Source: GCA-003244245 sp036521655 (GTDB lineage Bacteria > Actinomycetota > Actinomycetes > Mycobacteriales > Pseudonocardiaceae). From it: a stretch of DNA of 10,502 nucleotides. Position 1 is the stretch's first letter; every line of letters begins with the position of its first letter. The translations under genes were made by a program, and so were the position numbers. Where the stretch lies: NCBI GenBank assembly GCA_036521655.1, contig DATDHI010000249.1:1-10502 (forward strand), given 5' to 3'. The notes beneath the pieces were generated by a model. It did no database searches. It saw nothing but the letters and a program-made list of their open reading frames with translations, and was not told where the DNA came from. Below, one piece after another: positions 1-5,450 of this stretch.

Positions 1-31
1 CGCATCGCCACTCACGGGTAGCACATTAGCT

Positions 32-787
32 GTGCCGCCCCCTATCGATCTTGTCCTGCTGGCCGCCGCCGGCGTCCTGTCGGGTGTTGTCAACGCCGTG
101 GCCGGTGGCGGGTCGTTGCTGTTGTTCCCGGCGCTGCTAGCGGTGGGCTTCCCGCCGCTCGCGGCGAACGTCACCAATTCGGTCACCCAGTGCCCCGGCT
201 ACCTGGGGGTGGCGCTGGGCAGCCGCCGGCAGCTGCGCGGCCAGCGGGGCCGGGTGCTGTCGACCACTGGTGTGGCGATGGTGGGCTCGCTTGTGGGCAG
301 CCTGCTACTGCTGGTGCTGCCTGCCGCGGTATTCGACGCGGTGGTGCCCGCGCTGGTCGCGCTTGCCAGCGTGCTGCTCGGGGTGCAGCCGTGGCTGACC
401 CGGTGGATCGGCGAGCCGTCACCCGATGCTCCGGATCGCCGCGCGTTGTTGCTGCCCGCGGTGTTCCTCGCCGCGATCTACGGCGGCTACTTCGGCGGCG
501 CGCTCGGGGTCATTCTGATCGCCGTGCTCGCGCTTGCCGCGCACGATGACCTGCGCCGGCTCAACGCCGTCAAAGGTGTGTTGTCGCTGATCATCGGTGT
601 GGTTACCGTGGTCGTCTTCGCGATCGGCGCACCCGTGGACTGGATGGTCGTCGCGCTGCTCGCCCCTACCACGCTGATCGGGGGTTTCCTCGGCGCGAAG
701 CTCGCCGGTCGGTTGCCCGCGCCGGTATTGCGGGTCGTGGTGGTCGTGGTGGGCTTGACGGTGTCGATCTATCTTTTCGTGAGGTGA
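32..787 (+). CDS. Sulfite exporter TauE/SafE-family membrane permease
   Basis: This is a 251-residue integral membrane protein with about seven or eight hydrophobic segments separated by short polar loops. The N-terminal segment has the family's glycine-rich GGGSLLLFPALL element followed by NVTNSVTQCPGYLG. The second half repeats the arrangement with GGYFGGALGVILI and a DLRRLNAVKG loop. This duplicated layout is the hallmark of TauE/SafE permeases, which move sulfite, sulfonates or other small organic anions across the cytoplasmic membrane. The substrate cannot be read from sequence. The start is GTG at 32; hydrophobic residues begin almost at once, and no earlier start is visible in the 31 bases available. 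The stop lies just before the mug-like gene, with only 3 nt to its earliest possible ATG, so co-transcription is likely. The family call is firm, the specific substrate unknown. Confidence 0.9.
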   Translation: MPPPIDLVLLAAAGVLSGVVNAVAGGGSLLLFPALLAVGFPPLAANVTNSVTQCPGYLGVALGSRRQLRGQRGRVLSTTGVAMVGSLVGSLLLLVLPAAVFDAVVPALVALASVLLGVQPWLTRWIGEPSPDAPDRRALLLPAVFLAAIYGGYFGGALGVILIAVLALAAHDDLRRLNAVKGVLSLIIGVVTVVVFAIGAPVDWMVVALLAPTTLIGGFLGAKLAGRLPAPVLRVVVVVVGLTVSIYLFVR

Positions 788-832
788 ACGATGTACAACC
801 CAGGTCATCTTGAGCAGACACGAGGGGTGGGC

Positions 833-1429
833 ATGCCAGGGCCCGCTGACCTCGCGGCGGCGCGCGACCGCACCATCCCCGACGTGCTGCCCGGGCCCGA
901 GGATCCTGCACTGCAGGTGCTGTTCTGCGGGATCAACCCAGGCCTGGTCTCCGCCGCCACCGGGCATCACTTCGCCCGGCCGGGCAACCGCTTCTGGCCG
1001 GTGCTGCATGCTTCGGAATTCACGCCGCGCCGGTTGCGGCCCGATGAGCAGTACCTGCTGCCCTCGCTCGGATTGGCGATCACCAACATCGTGCCCCGGG
1101 CCACCGCCAGGGCCGACGAACTGACCAAGGCCGAACTGGTGGCCGGCGGCGCGCGGCTCCGGGACCTCGTGCGCGACCTGCGTCCGGTTGCTCTGGGCGT
1201 CGTCGGCATCACCGCCTATCGGGTGGCCTTCGCGGAGTCGCGGGCCGCCGTCGGCCGGCAGGCCACTCTTGGCGCAACCGTGGTGTGGGCGCTACCCAAC
1301 CCGAGCGGTCTGAACGCGCACTGGTCGTTGGCGGCGATGGTGGCCGAGTTCGCCCGTTTCCGGCTGGCCGTTGCTGAACTGGCGCACCGCCAAACCGAAC
1401 CAACCCCTAGGCGCCGCCCTCGAAGCTGA
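833..1429 (+). CDS. mug: G/U mismatch-specific DNA glycosylase (Mug family)
   Basis: The protein matches Mug-type uracil-DNA glycosylases, which remove uracil, and some alkylated cytosine products, from G:U or G:T mismatches at the start of base-excision repair. Counting from ATG 833, the active-site motif FCGINPG lies near residues 31-37, and its Asn is the family's catalytic or water-positioning residue. The second signature, NPSGLNAHW, lies near residues 156-164. GHHFARPGNRFWP follows the first motif as in other actinobacterial members. At about 198 residues it is a normal length, with an arginine-rich tail. I prefer ATG 833 because GAGGGG lies 5 nt upstream and the resulting N-terminus (MPGPADLAAARDRTIPD) resembles family members. 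An in-frame ATG at 791, preceded by GAGGTG, would add 14 residues and is the alternative. It probably shares a transcript with the upstream permease, with no obvious functional link. Confidence 0.9.
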   Translation: MPGPADLAAARDRTIPDVLPGPEDPALQVLFCGINPGLVSAATGHHFARPGNRFWPVLHASEFTPRRLRPDEQYLLPSLGLAITNIVPRATARADELTKAELVAGGARLRDLVRDLRPVALGVVGITAYRVAFAESRAAVGRQATLGATVVWALPNPSGLNAHWSLAAMVAEFARFRLAVAELAHRQTEPTPRRRPRS

Positions 1430-1430
1430 A

Positions 1431-1455
1431 TCGCCGACCGTTGCCGACCGTTGCC
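1431..1455. repeat. Short tandem repeat, 10-bp unit
   Basis: Immediately after the mug stop codon, the 10-mer TTGCCGACCG occurs as T(C/T)GCCGACCG twice and then begins a third time (TTGCC). The role is unknown; it may be simple slippage. Confidence 0.5.
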
Positions 1456-1475
1456 CCGCACCACGGCCCTGCGTA

Positions 1476-1537
1476 CGCCGAGTTCGACATCAGGGCTGCC
1501 CGGTGCCAGGCGGACAACTCTGACGTCGAACTCGGCG
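1476..1537. repeat. 18-bp inverted repeat with 26-nt loop
   Basis: The left arm CGCCGAGTTCGACATCAG (1476-1493) is the reverse complement of the right arm CTGACGTCGAACTCGGCG (1520-1537) with one mismatch, separated by 26 nt. It lies in the gap between the mug-like gene and the first VOC gene. There is no T-run after the right arm, so it is not a classic intrinsic terminator, although actinobacterial terminators often lack one. It could be a transcript-end hairpin, an operator or a small dispersed repeat. Confidence 0.7.
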
Positions 1538-1595
1538 ACAACAGGGCGGGTCGTTGAGCCTTTCCGCCACCGCGTTTGCGCGGGATGATGGAACG

Positions 1596-2099
1596 GTGAC
1601 GGTGACCGAGGCGCAGCGCACTGAGTTGGCCCAGCAGCGGGACCGGATCCGCGCGGAGACGCTGCTGCCCCGCGAACAGCGGCCGGCCAGCAGCGCGCGG
1701 GGCATCCACCACACCGCGCTGATCTCCTCCGATGTGCGGCGGACCGTGGAGTTCTACCAGGGCCTGCTCGGCTTCCCGCTCATCGACATGTTCGAGAACC
1801 GGGATCTGCCCGGCTCCACGCACTTCTTCTTCGACCTCGGCAACGGCAACACCTTGGCGTTCTTCGACCTGCCCGGCGTGGATGCCGGCCCCTACGCGGA
1901 GGTGCTCGGCGGACTGCATCACCTGGCCATCTCGATGGAGCCACAGCACTGGCAGGAGGCCCGGGACCGGCTCGACGCCCAGGGCGTCGAATACCTGCTG
2001 GAAAGCGGAACGTCGATCTACTTCCGGGATCCCGACGGCGCCCGAGTGGAGCTGATCGCCGACCCCCTAGGCGAGATGTACGGCCGCACCATCTTCTAA
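1596..2099 (+). CDS. VOC (glyoxalase/extradiol dioxygenase-fold) family protein
   Basis: This is a 167-residue single-domain VOC protein with an N-terminal helical extension of about 35 residues before the fold. The first beta strand carries GIHHTALISSD (about residues 36-46), then VEFYQGLLGF and THFFFDLGNGNTLAFFDLPG. The second beta-alpha module opens with GLHHLAIS (about 106-113) and ends with YFRDPDGARVELIADP. The likely metal triad is His38 or His39, His108 or His109, and Glu152, the arrangement of glyoxalase I and extradiol dioxygenases, so a metal-dependent activity is plausible. The substrate is not apparent. The start is uncertain: GTG 1596 gives the compact N-terminus used here, while an in-frame TTG at 1554 would add 14 residues. 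Neither has a strong ribosome binding site. Confidence 0.82.
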   Translation: MTVTEAQRTELAQQRDRIRAETLLPREQRPASSARGIHHTALISSDVRRTVEFYQGLLGFPLIDMFENRDLPGSTHFFFDLGNGNTLAFFDLPGVDAGPYAEVLGGLHHLAISMEPQHWQEARDRLDAQGVEYLLESGTSIYFRDPDGARVELIADPLGEMYGRTIF

Positions 2100-2111
2100 C
2101 CCCCGCTCCCC

Positions 2112-2155
2112 CGGTGTGTCGCGCTGTGGTGCACGGTGTGTCGCGCTGTGGTGCA
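2112..2155. repeat. Perfect tandem 22-bp repeat, two copies
   Basis: Two identical 22-bp units occupy 2112-2133 and 2134-2155, each beginning CGGTGTGTCGCGCTG, followed by GGTGT that starts a third partial copy. They lie just after the first VOC gene and upstream of the second. Related units recur at 2617-2682, after the second VOC gene. Confidence 0.85.
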
Positions 2156-2168
2156 GGTGTCCGATCCG

Positions 2169-2199
2169 TTCAAGACATGCCGCGGGCTGCGGCTCTAAA
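2169..2199 (+). promoter_or_regulatory. Possible promoter with internal hairpin for the second VOC gene
   Basis: TTCAAG (2169-2174) and TCTAAA (2194-2199) are spaced 19 nt apart and could serve as -35 and -10 elements. Transcription would then start within a few bases of ATG 2210, giving a leaderless mRNA. The spacer holds a perfect dyad, GCCGC-ggget-like loop-GCGGC (2179-2193, loop GGGCT), that could be an operator. This is a pattern match only. Confidence 0.3.
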
Positions 2200-2209
2200 G
2201 TCGCGGGTC

Positions 2210-2611
2210 ATGGGCATCGACGCGCGACTGGAAGTGATCGAACTGGTGGTGGCCGACATGGCCGCCTCGCTGGCGTTCTACCGGCGGCTGGGCCTGGACA
2301 TCCCCGCCGACGCCGACGCAGCGCCGCACGTGGAGTTCGCCCTGCCGGGCGGACTCAGGCTGGCCTGGGACACCGAGGACACCATCCGGTCCTTCGCTCC
2401 GGACTGGAAGGCAGGCAACGGAGGTCACCGCACCAGCCTGGCGTTCCGACTGCCCGATCCTGCCGCGGTGGATGCTGCCTACGCCGAGCTGACCGCGGCC
2501 GGCTACCACGGCGAACACCCCCCTTGGGACGCATTCTGGGGCCAGCGCTTCGCCGTGGTGCACGACCCAGACACCCTCACCGTCGACCTCTTCGCCCCCC
2601 TCCCCGCCTGA
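2210..2611 (+). CDS. Small VOC-fold protein, partner of an AraC-type regulator
   Basis: This 133-residue protein has two beta-alpha-beta-beta-beta modules: LEVIELVVADMAASLAFYRRLGL opens the first, with PHVEFALPGGLRLAWDTED in its strand region, and GGHRTSLAFRLPDP opens the second, which ends with FAVVHDPDTLTVDLFAP. It belongs to the glyoxalase/bleomycin-resistance superfamily. The classic metal ligands are not all evident (the final position is Asp126, not Glu), so it may bind a ligand rather than act as a metalloenzyme. Small VOC genes next to AraC regulators with a DUF6597 domain are a recurring actinobacterial arrangement, and here the neighbour is exactly such a regulator, but broken. ATG 2210 is chosen because the fold begins right after it; upstream in-frame sequence runs into the 22-bp repeats and looks non-coding. 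No Shine-Dalgarno is visible, consistent with a leaderless mRNA. Confidence 0.82.
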   Translation: MGIDARLEVIELVVADMAASLAFYRRLGLDIPADADAAPHVEFALPGGLRLAWDTEDTIRSFAPDWKAGNGGHRTSLAFRLPDPAAVDAAYAELTAAGYHGEHPPWDAFWGQRFAVVHDPDTLTVDLFAPLPA

Positions 2612-2616
2612 CCTCC

Positions 2617-2682
2617 CGGCGTGTCGCGTTCCTGTGCCCGGTGTGTCGAGCTGACGTGCCCGATGTGTACCGCATTCATGCG
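2617..2682. repeat. Three contiguous degenerate 22-bp repeat units
   Basis: Units at 2617-2638, 2639-2660 and 2661-2682 are each exactly 22 bp and follow the same template as the perfect pair at 2112-2155. They begin CGGCGTGTCGCG, CGGTGTGTCGAG and CGATGTGTACCG, then a variable middle, then TGCC or TGCG. Divergence increases along the block. It begins 5 nt after the stop of the second VOC gene and ends shortly before the end of the AraC remnant. Confidence 0.8.
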
Positions 2683-2700
2683 CGCTGACCACAGGCACGT

Positions 2701-3075
2701 TAACCCCGGACCAGCCGACTCAGCGGCACCCCGGCGCCACCTCGCGCACCTCACGGGTGAGGTGCGCCTGGCCGGCGTACCCGGCGCGGGCAGCTGCGGC
2801 CGCGAATGGCTCCCCCTGCTCGGCGAGCCGCAGCGCTGCCCGGAACCGCACGATGCGGCGCAGCACCGACGGGCCGTAGCCCGAACGCATCCCGGCACCG
2901 CCGGTGCAGCGTCCGGTCGGTCCAGCCGCACTGCGCCATGCATCCAGATCAGGTTCATGCACCCGTCGGGTAGCACGCGCTGTTCCCGGACCGCGGCCAT
3001 CTCGTGGCGCCACAGGCAGGCCACGACCCTGGCCAACCTGGCAGGGGCAGGCTGCTCCTGGTAGCTGCTCGGCAT
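2701..3075 (-). pseudogene. Broken AraC-family regulator (DUF6597 N-domain plus AraC HTH)
   Basis: Reading from ATG 3075 (AGGA just upstream), the first part gives PARLARVVACLWRHE...QRVLPDGCMNLIWMHG, the start of the DUF6597-type sensory domain found on many AraC regulators. The sequence then jumps into another frame at GWTDRTLHRRCRDAFG, the start of the second HTH half, so most of the sensory domain and the first HTH region is deleted. An extra base near 2879 shifts the frame into YGPSVLRRIVRFRAALRLAE...AGYAGQAHLTREVREVA. Another indel near 2734 precedes GVPLSRLVRG and the original stop at 2701-2703. About 125 codons remain of an expected 250 or so. The gene converges on the small VOC gene that this regulator type usually accompanies. 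It is very unlikely to produce a DNA-binding protein. Confidence 0.85.
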
Positions 3076-3160
3076 CGTCCTCATCTTCCCCTGGGTTGAC
3101 TGAACCCACGGGACGCACTGTGCCGCCCGCCGCCGACACCGAAGGCATCCACTTGCTGTT

Positions 3161-3196
3161 TTCTGCACTCCCGCGCATTTCTGTACTTCCCGCGCA
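3161..3196. repeat. Two tandem copies of a 17-18-bp unit
   Basis: TTCTGCACTCCCGCGCA (3161-3177) is followed after one base by TTCTGTACTTCCCGCGCA (3179-3196), differing by one substitution and one inserted T. It lies in the 217-nt gap between the AraC remnant and the coiled-coil gene. The same gap holds a small dyad, TGGGTT-gactg-AACCCA (3092-3108). No gene was found in this gap. Confidence 0.6.
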
Positions 3197-3292
3197 GTTC
3201 AGGCGAACCGAGGATCCTCTGAACCCGGGAGCCCTACTGTCGAGCGCGGCCGGCTCAGTGAGGGTGTCCCCGTTGTACTGGGCAGTTCCACT

Positions 3293-3814
3293 ATGCTGCC
3301 GCGCGTGACGGTACAGCCGGATTTCCCGCACAAGGTCAGCCAGATCCGCCATGATCTCGATGACCTGTACGAGCTGATGTCGCAGGTGGACAGTAGCCAG
3401 ACCCGCATCTCGGGTGTCCTCCACCGCCACAACAACCGGTTCGAGGAGCTACAACAGACCCTCGACCTGCACGGCGGCCGACTGGACCGGATCGAGGACA
3501 ACCAACGCCGGATGCAGGACAGCCAGCAGCGGCTTGAGGACAACCAAGACCGGATGGACGGCCGACTAGGCGGGATGGACGGTCGACTGGACGGGATGGA
3601 CGGCCGACTGGGCGGGATGGACGGCCGACTGGGCGGGATGGATAGCCGACTTGACCGGATGGATGGCCGACTTGACCAGGTGGATGGCCGGTTGGACCGT
3701 ATCGAGGACAACCAACACCTGCAGTTCGAGCACCTGTCCGGCCAGATAGCCGAGATCCTCAGCGTGCTGCGCGGTCCAGCGGCCGCTGCCCCAGCGCCGG
3801 AATCCGAGCGGTAG
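3293..3814 (+). CDS. Heptad-repeat coiled-coil protein of unknown function
   Basis: This is a 173-residue, highly charged protein with no signal peptide or membrane segment. Residues 15-85 form a helical region (VSQIRHDLDDLYELMSQ, NNRFEELQQTL, GRLDRIEDNQRRMQ). Residues 87-135 are seven exact heptads of the type RMDGRLG/GMDGRLD, with Met and Leu at the a/d positions (spacing 4-3), so a long parallel coiled coil is expected. RIEDNQ occurs before and after the heptads. The tail (HLSGQIAEILSVLRG) is amphipathic and ends in an Ala/Pro-rich stretch. The start could be ATG 3293 or GTG 3305; neither has a clear ribosome binding site. It converges on the nSTAND1-WD40 remnant, whose end lies 32 nt further on. 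I do not recognise a named family. A scaffolding or oligomerisation role is possible but not shown. Confidence 0.75.
   Translation: MLPRVTVQPDFPHKVSQIRHDLDDLYELMSQVDSSQTRISGVLHRHNNRFEELQQTLDLHGGRLDRIEDNQRRMQDSQQRLEDNQDRMDGRLGGMDGRLDGMDGRLGGMDGRLGGMDSRLDRMDGRLDQVDGRLDRIEDNQHLQFEHLSGQIAEILSVLRGPAAAAPAPESER
3551..3697 (+). repeat. Seven in-frame 21-bp tandem repeats inside the coiled-coil gene
   Basis: Seven consecutive 21-bp units, starting at 3551, 3572, 3593, 3614, 3635, 3656 and 3677, each encode one heptad. Units three and four are identical; the others differ at a few positions, increasingly toward the 3' end. Such near-identical units can change copy number by slippage without shifting the frame, so length variation between strains is expected. 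Confidence 0.9.
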
Positions 3815-3817
3815 GGG

Positions 3818-3827
3818 CGGACGTCCG
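3818..3827. other. 10-bp perfect palindrome between convergent genes
   Basis: CGGACGTCCG lies 4 nt after the coiled-coil gene stop and before the end of the convergent pseudogene, with a second short palindrome TCGGCCGA at 3840-3847. They could mark a shared transcript end, but the stems are too short to call a terminator. Confidence 0.25.
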
Positions 3828-3846
3828 AGAGCCTGTGGTCGGCCGA

Positions 3847-4061
3847 TCAATCACCGATCGGGGGAAGAAGCATCAGGTTGCGTCGTTCCTCGGCACTCAG
3901 TTCCCGAGAGGACGCGACGGTGGGCACTGGCCACGAGATCCTCGATGCTGACCGTCGCATCCCACACCCGGGCGGTCCCGTCCCGTGAAAGCAGAGGCGA
4001 TCGTCTGCCGTCTGGAGACCACGACACGCCTTCGACTTCCTCGGTGTGGGCACCGACGATG
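3847..4061 (-). pseudogene. 3' remnant of an nSTAND1-WD40 gene: last WD40 blade and C-terminus
   Basis: On the - strand the sequence reads IVGAHTEEVEGVSWSPDG, then SRDGTARVWDATVSIEDLVASAHRRV. This is one WD40 blade with its GH-like and WD-like endings, followed by the linker that closes this family of proteins. A single-base frameshift near 3910 then brings SRELSAEERRNLMLLPPIGD and a stop, the family's usual C-terminal tail. It is the far end of the gene whose 5' part lies at about 5451-6261, in the same orientation. Six or more blades expected between the two pieces are absent. The piece abuts the 3' end of the IS110 remnant directly. Confidence 0.8.
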
Positions 4062-5212
4062 GGTGACTTTGTGTCCGAGGGCTTCGAGTTCGCGGATGAG
4101 TTGGCGTTTACGGGCGTCGGGGTTGTCGATGCGGCGGGTGAAGTAGTCCGAGCCCAGGTCACGGTAGGCGGTGGTGTGGGCGAGCACATGCCAAATGATC
4201 ACGATCAGGGTGTGGGCGGTGGCCACGGCGGCCTTCTGCCCACCCTTCTTGCCGAAGCGTCGGTGGAAACGGCGGAACTGGGCGCCAATGTAGGTGCTGG
4301 TGCGCCCCGCCGACCAGGCGCACTCGGTGAGAACCGTGCACAGCTCGGTGTTGCCCTTGCGGGTCTTGCCCGAGCGGTGCCGCCCGGCGGATTCGTTGTT
4401 GCCCGGGCACAACCCGGCCCACGAGGCTAGGTGGGCCGCGGTGGGGAACCGGGCCATCTCGACGCCGATCTCGAGATGATGACCTGGGCGGCGCGCTCAC
4501 CGATTCCCGGGATCGTCGCCAGCAGCTCGGTCTGCTCGACGAAAGGGAGGGTGGCCTCGTCGATGCGGGTGTCCAGGCGGGCGATCATGTCCGTCAGGTG
4601 GTCGATGTGTTCCAGGTGCAGGGTGCACATCAGCGCGTGCTGGGCGCCGAAGCGGCCCGCGCAGGCCAGCGCCAAGTCCGGGATCTTGCTGCGCATCCTG
4701 CCGCGGGCCAGATCCGCCAGCACCGCCGGGTCGCGTTCCCCGGCGATCAGCGCCTCGATCATGTCCCGGGCCGACAGGGTGGTCAGCGCCGAGGCCACCG
4801 AGTCGATTTGATCCCGCTGTCTTCGAGCACCTTGGCCAGGCGCTGCAGCTCGCTGGTGCGTTGCTCGATGAGCTTCTTGCGGTAGCGGGTCAGCTCCCGG
4901 ATCGCGGCGATCTGCGGGGGTGGGATGAAGCTGCCCCGCAGCAGCCCACACTCGGTCAACTCCGCCAGCCACACCGCATCCAAAGCATCGCTTTTGCGGA
5001 AAGATCGGCTTCCAATAAATCCCCGTCGCTTCCATCGTCACGTGCGTGACGCCCTCGGACACCAGCCAGGGCACCATCTCGACCAGCGTTCGGTAATAGG
5101 TGTTGTACTTGCGTACCTGCTGACGACGCTTCCCCGCTTTCTCACCGGGGGTGCGCACCGCCACCGCGATGACCTTCTTGCCGACGTCGATCGCAGCGAC
5201 CCGTTCATACAT
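4062..5212 (-). pseudogene. IS110-family transposase, inactivated by a deletion and two frameshifts
   Basis: The start ATG 5212 is preceded by GGAG. The first frame gives MYERVAAIDVGKK (Asp9 of the RuvC-like DEDD site) and THVTMEATGIYWKPIF (Glu61). About 25 residues are then missing and the frame changes, resuming at KSDALDAVWLAEL, which carries the two remaining Asp residues, through LTRYRKKLIEQRTSELQRLAKVLEDSGIK. A missing base near 4809 leads to IDSVASALTTLSARDMIEALI...LLATIPGIGERAAQVIIS. Another missing base near 4475 leads to MARFPTAAHLASWAGLCPGNNESAG...GKTRKGN, the C-terminal domain with the candidate catalytic Ser, and on to SDYFTRRIDNPDARKRQLIRELEALGHKVT. The last few residues and the stop are absent. 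No full-length recombinase can be made. Confidence 0.9.
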
Positions 5213-5450
5213 GATCTCCACTGCGAGCTCCCTTCCGAACGGCCAGTACGGCGCGTCGCCCGCGGAACCCGCATGAACATCAAGAGTCTGCGACTCGCGC
5301 TCGACAAGGCGGCAACCCGGAGTACCCAACCGGGACGGGCTCCAGCGTCAATCTTTGAGACGGGCTCAACCCGCACCAAGACACCACGACGTCAGAGGGC
5401 GACGCCCCCCAAGTTTCAACCACCCGCGAGCGCCGCGCCGGCGGCATCAA
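5213..5450 (-). ncRNA. Candidate IS110 leader encoding a bridge RNA
   Basis: IS110-group elements carry a structured noncoding RNA (bridge or seek RNA) in the end upstream of the recombinase; it pairs with target and donor DNA. This non-coding stretch sits in exactly that position. It contains three clear hairpins: GAGTC-tgc-GACTC at 5284-5296; GGAG...CTCC with an inner CCC/GGG at 5319-5343; and CGGG-ctcaa-CCCG at 5361-5373. Position and hairpins are seen directly; identity as a bridge RNA is inferred. The RNA would have no functional partner from this copy, though a related intact element could use it. Confidence 0.4.

Larger units (their letters stand above)
4062..5450 (-). mobile_element. 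IS110-family insertion sequence remnant
   Basis: The element comprises a roughly 240-nt leader (5213-5450) and a damaged transposase (4062-5212). The leader-side edge is placed near 5450, because the nSTAND1 reading stops matching its family after RDERLKA. The other edge is at about 4061, where transposase sequence ends at LGHKVT without its own stop and WD40 sequence begins at once. The transposase-proximal end of the element has therefore been lost. IS110 elements have no terminal inverted repeats in the usual sense, so the edges are inferred from where host gene homology breaks off, to within about 10 nt. Confidence 0.8.

Noticed and set aside
419..1009. A 196-codon open frame on the - strand over the permease and mug-like genes
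   Set aside because: The opposite strand encodes two recognisable families; this translation is His/Asp/Arg-rich and resembles nothing.
2617..2682. CRISPR array
   Set aside because: The 22-bp units are contiguous without spacers and are too divergent; no cas genes are present.
2621..3308. Open frames on the + strand over the AraC remnant
   Set aside because: They are shadows of the degraded - strand gene, whose motifs (LPDGCMNLIW, RTLHRRCRDAFG) are clear.
3551..3697. CRISPR or satellite DNA
   Set aside because: The 21-bp units are in frame and encode a regular coiled-coil heptad, so they are explained by the protein.
3945..4430. A 161-codon open frame on the + strand over the transposase C-terminus
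   Set aside because: The - strand carries the IS110 C-terminal motifs; this Gly/Val/Ala-rich reading is a shadow.
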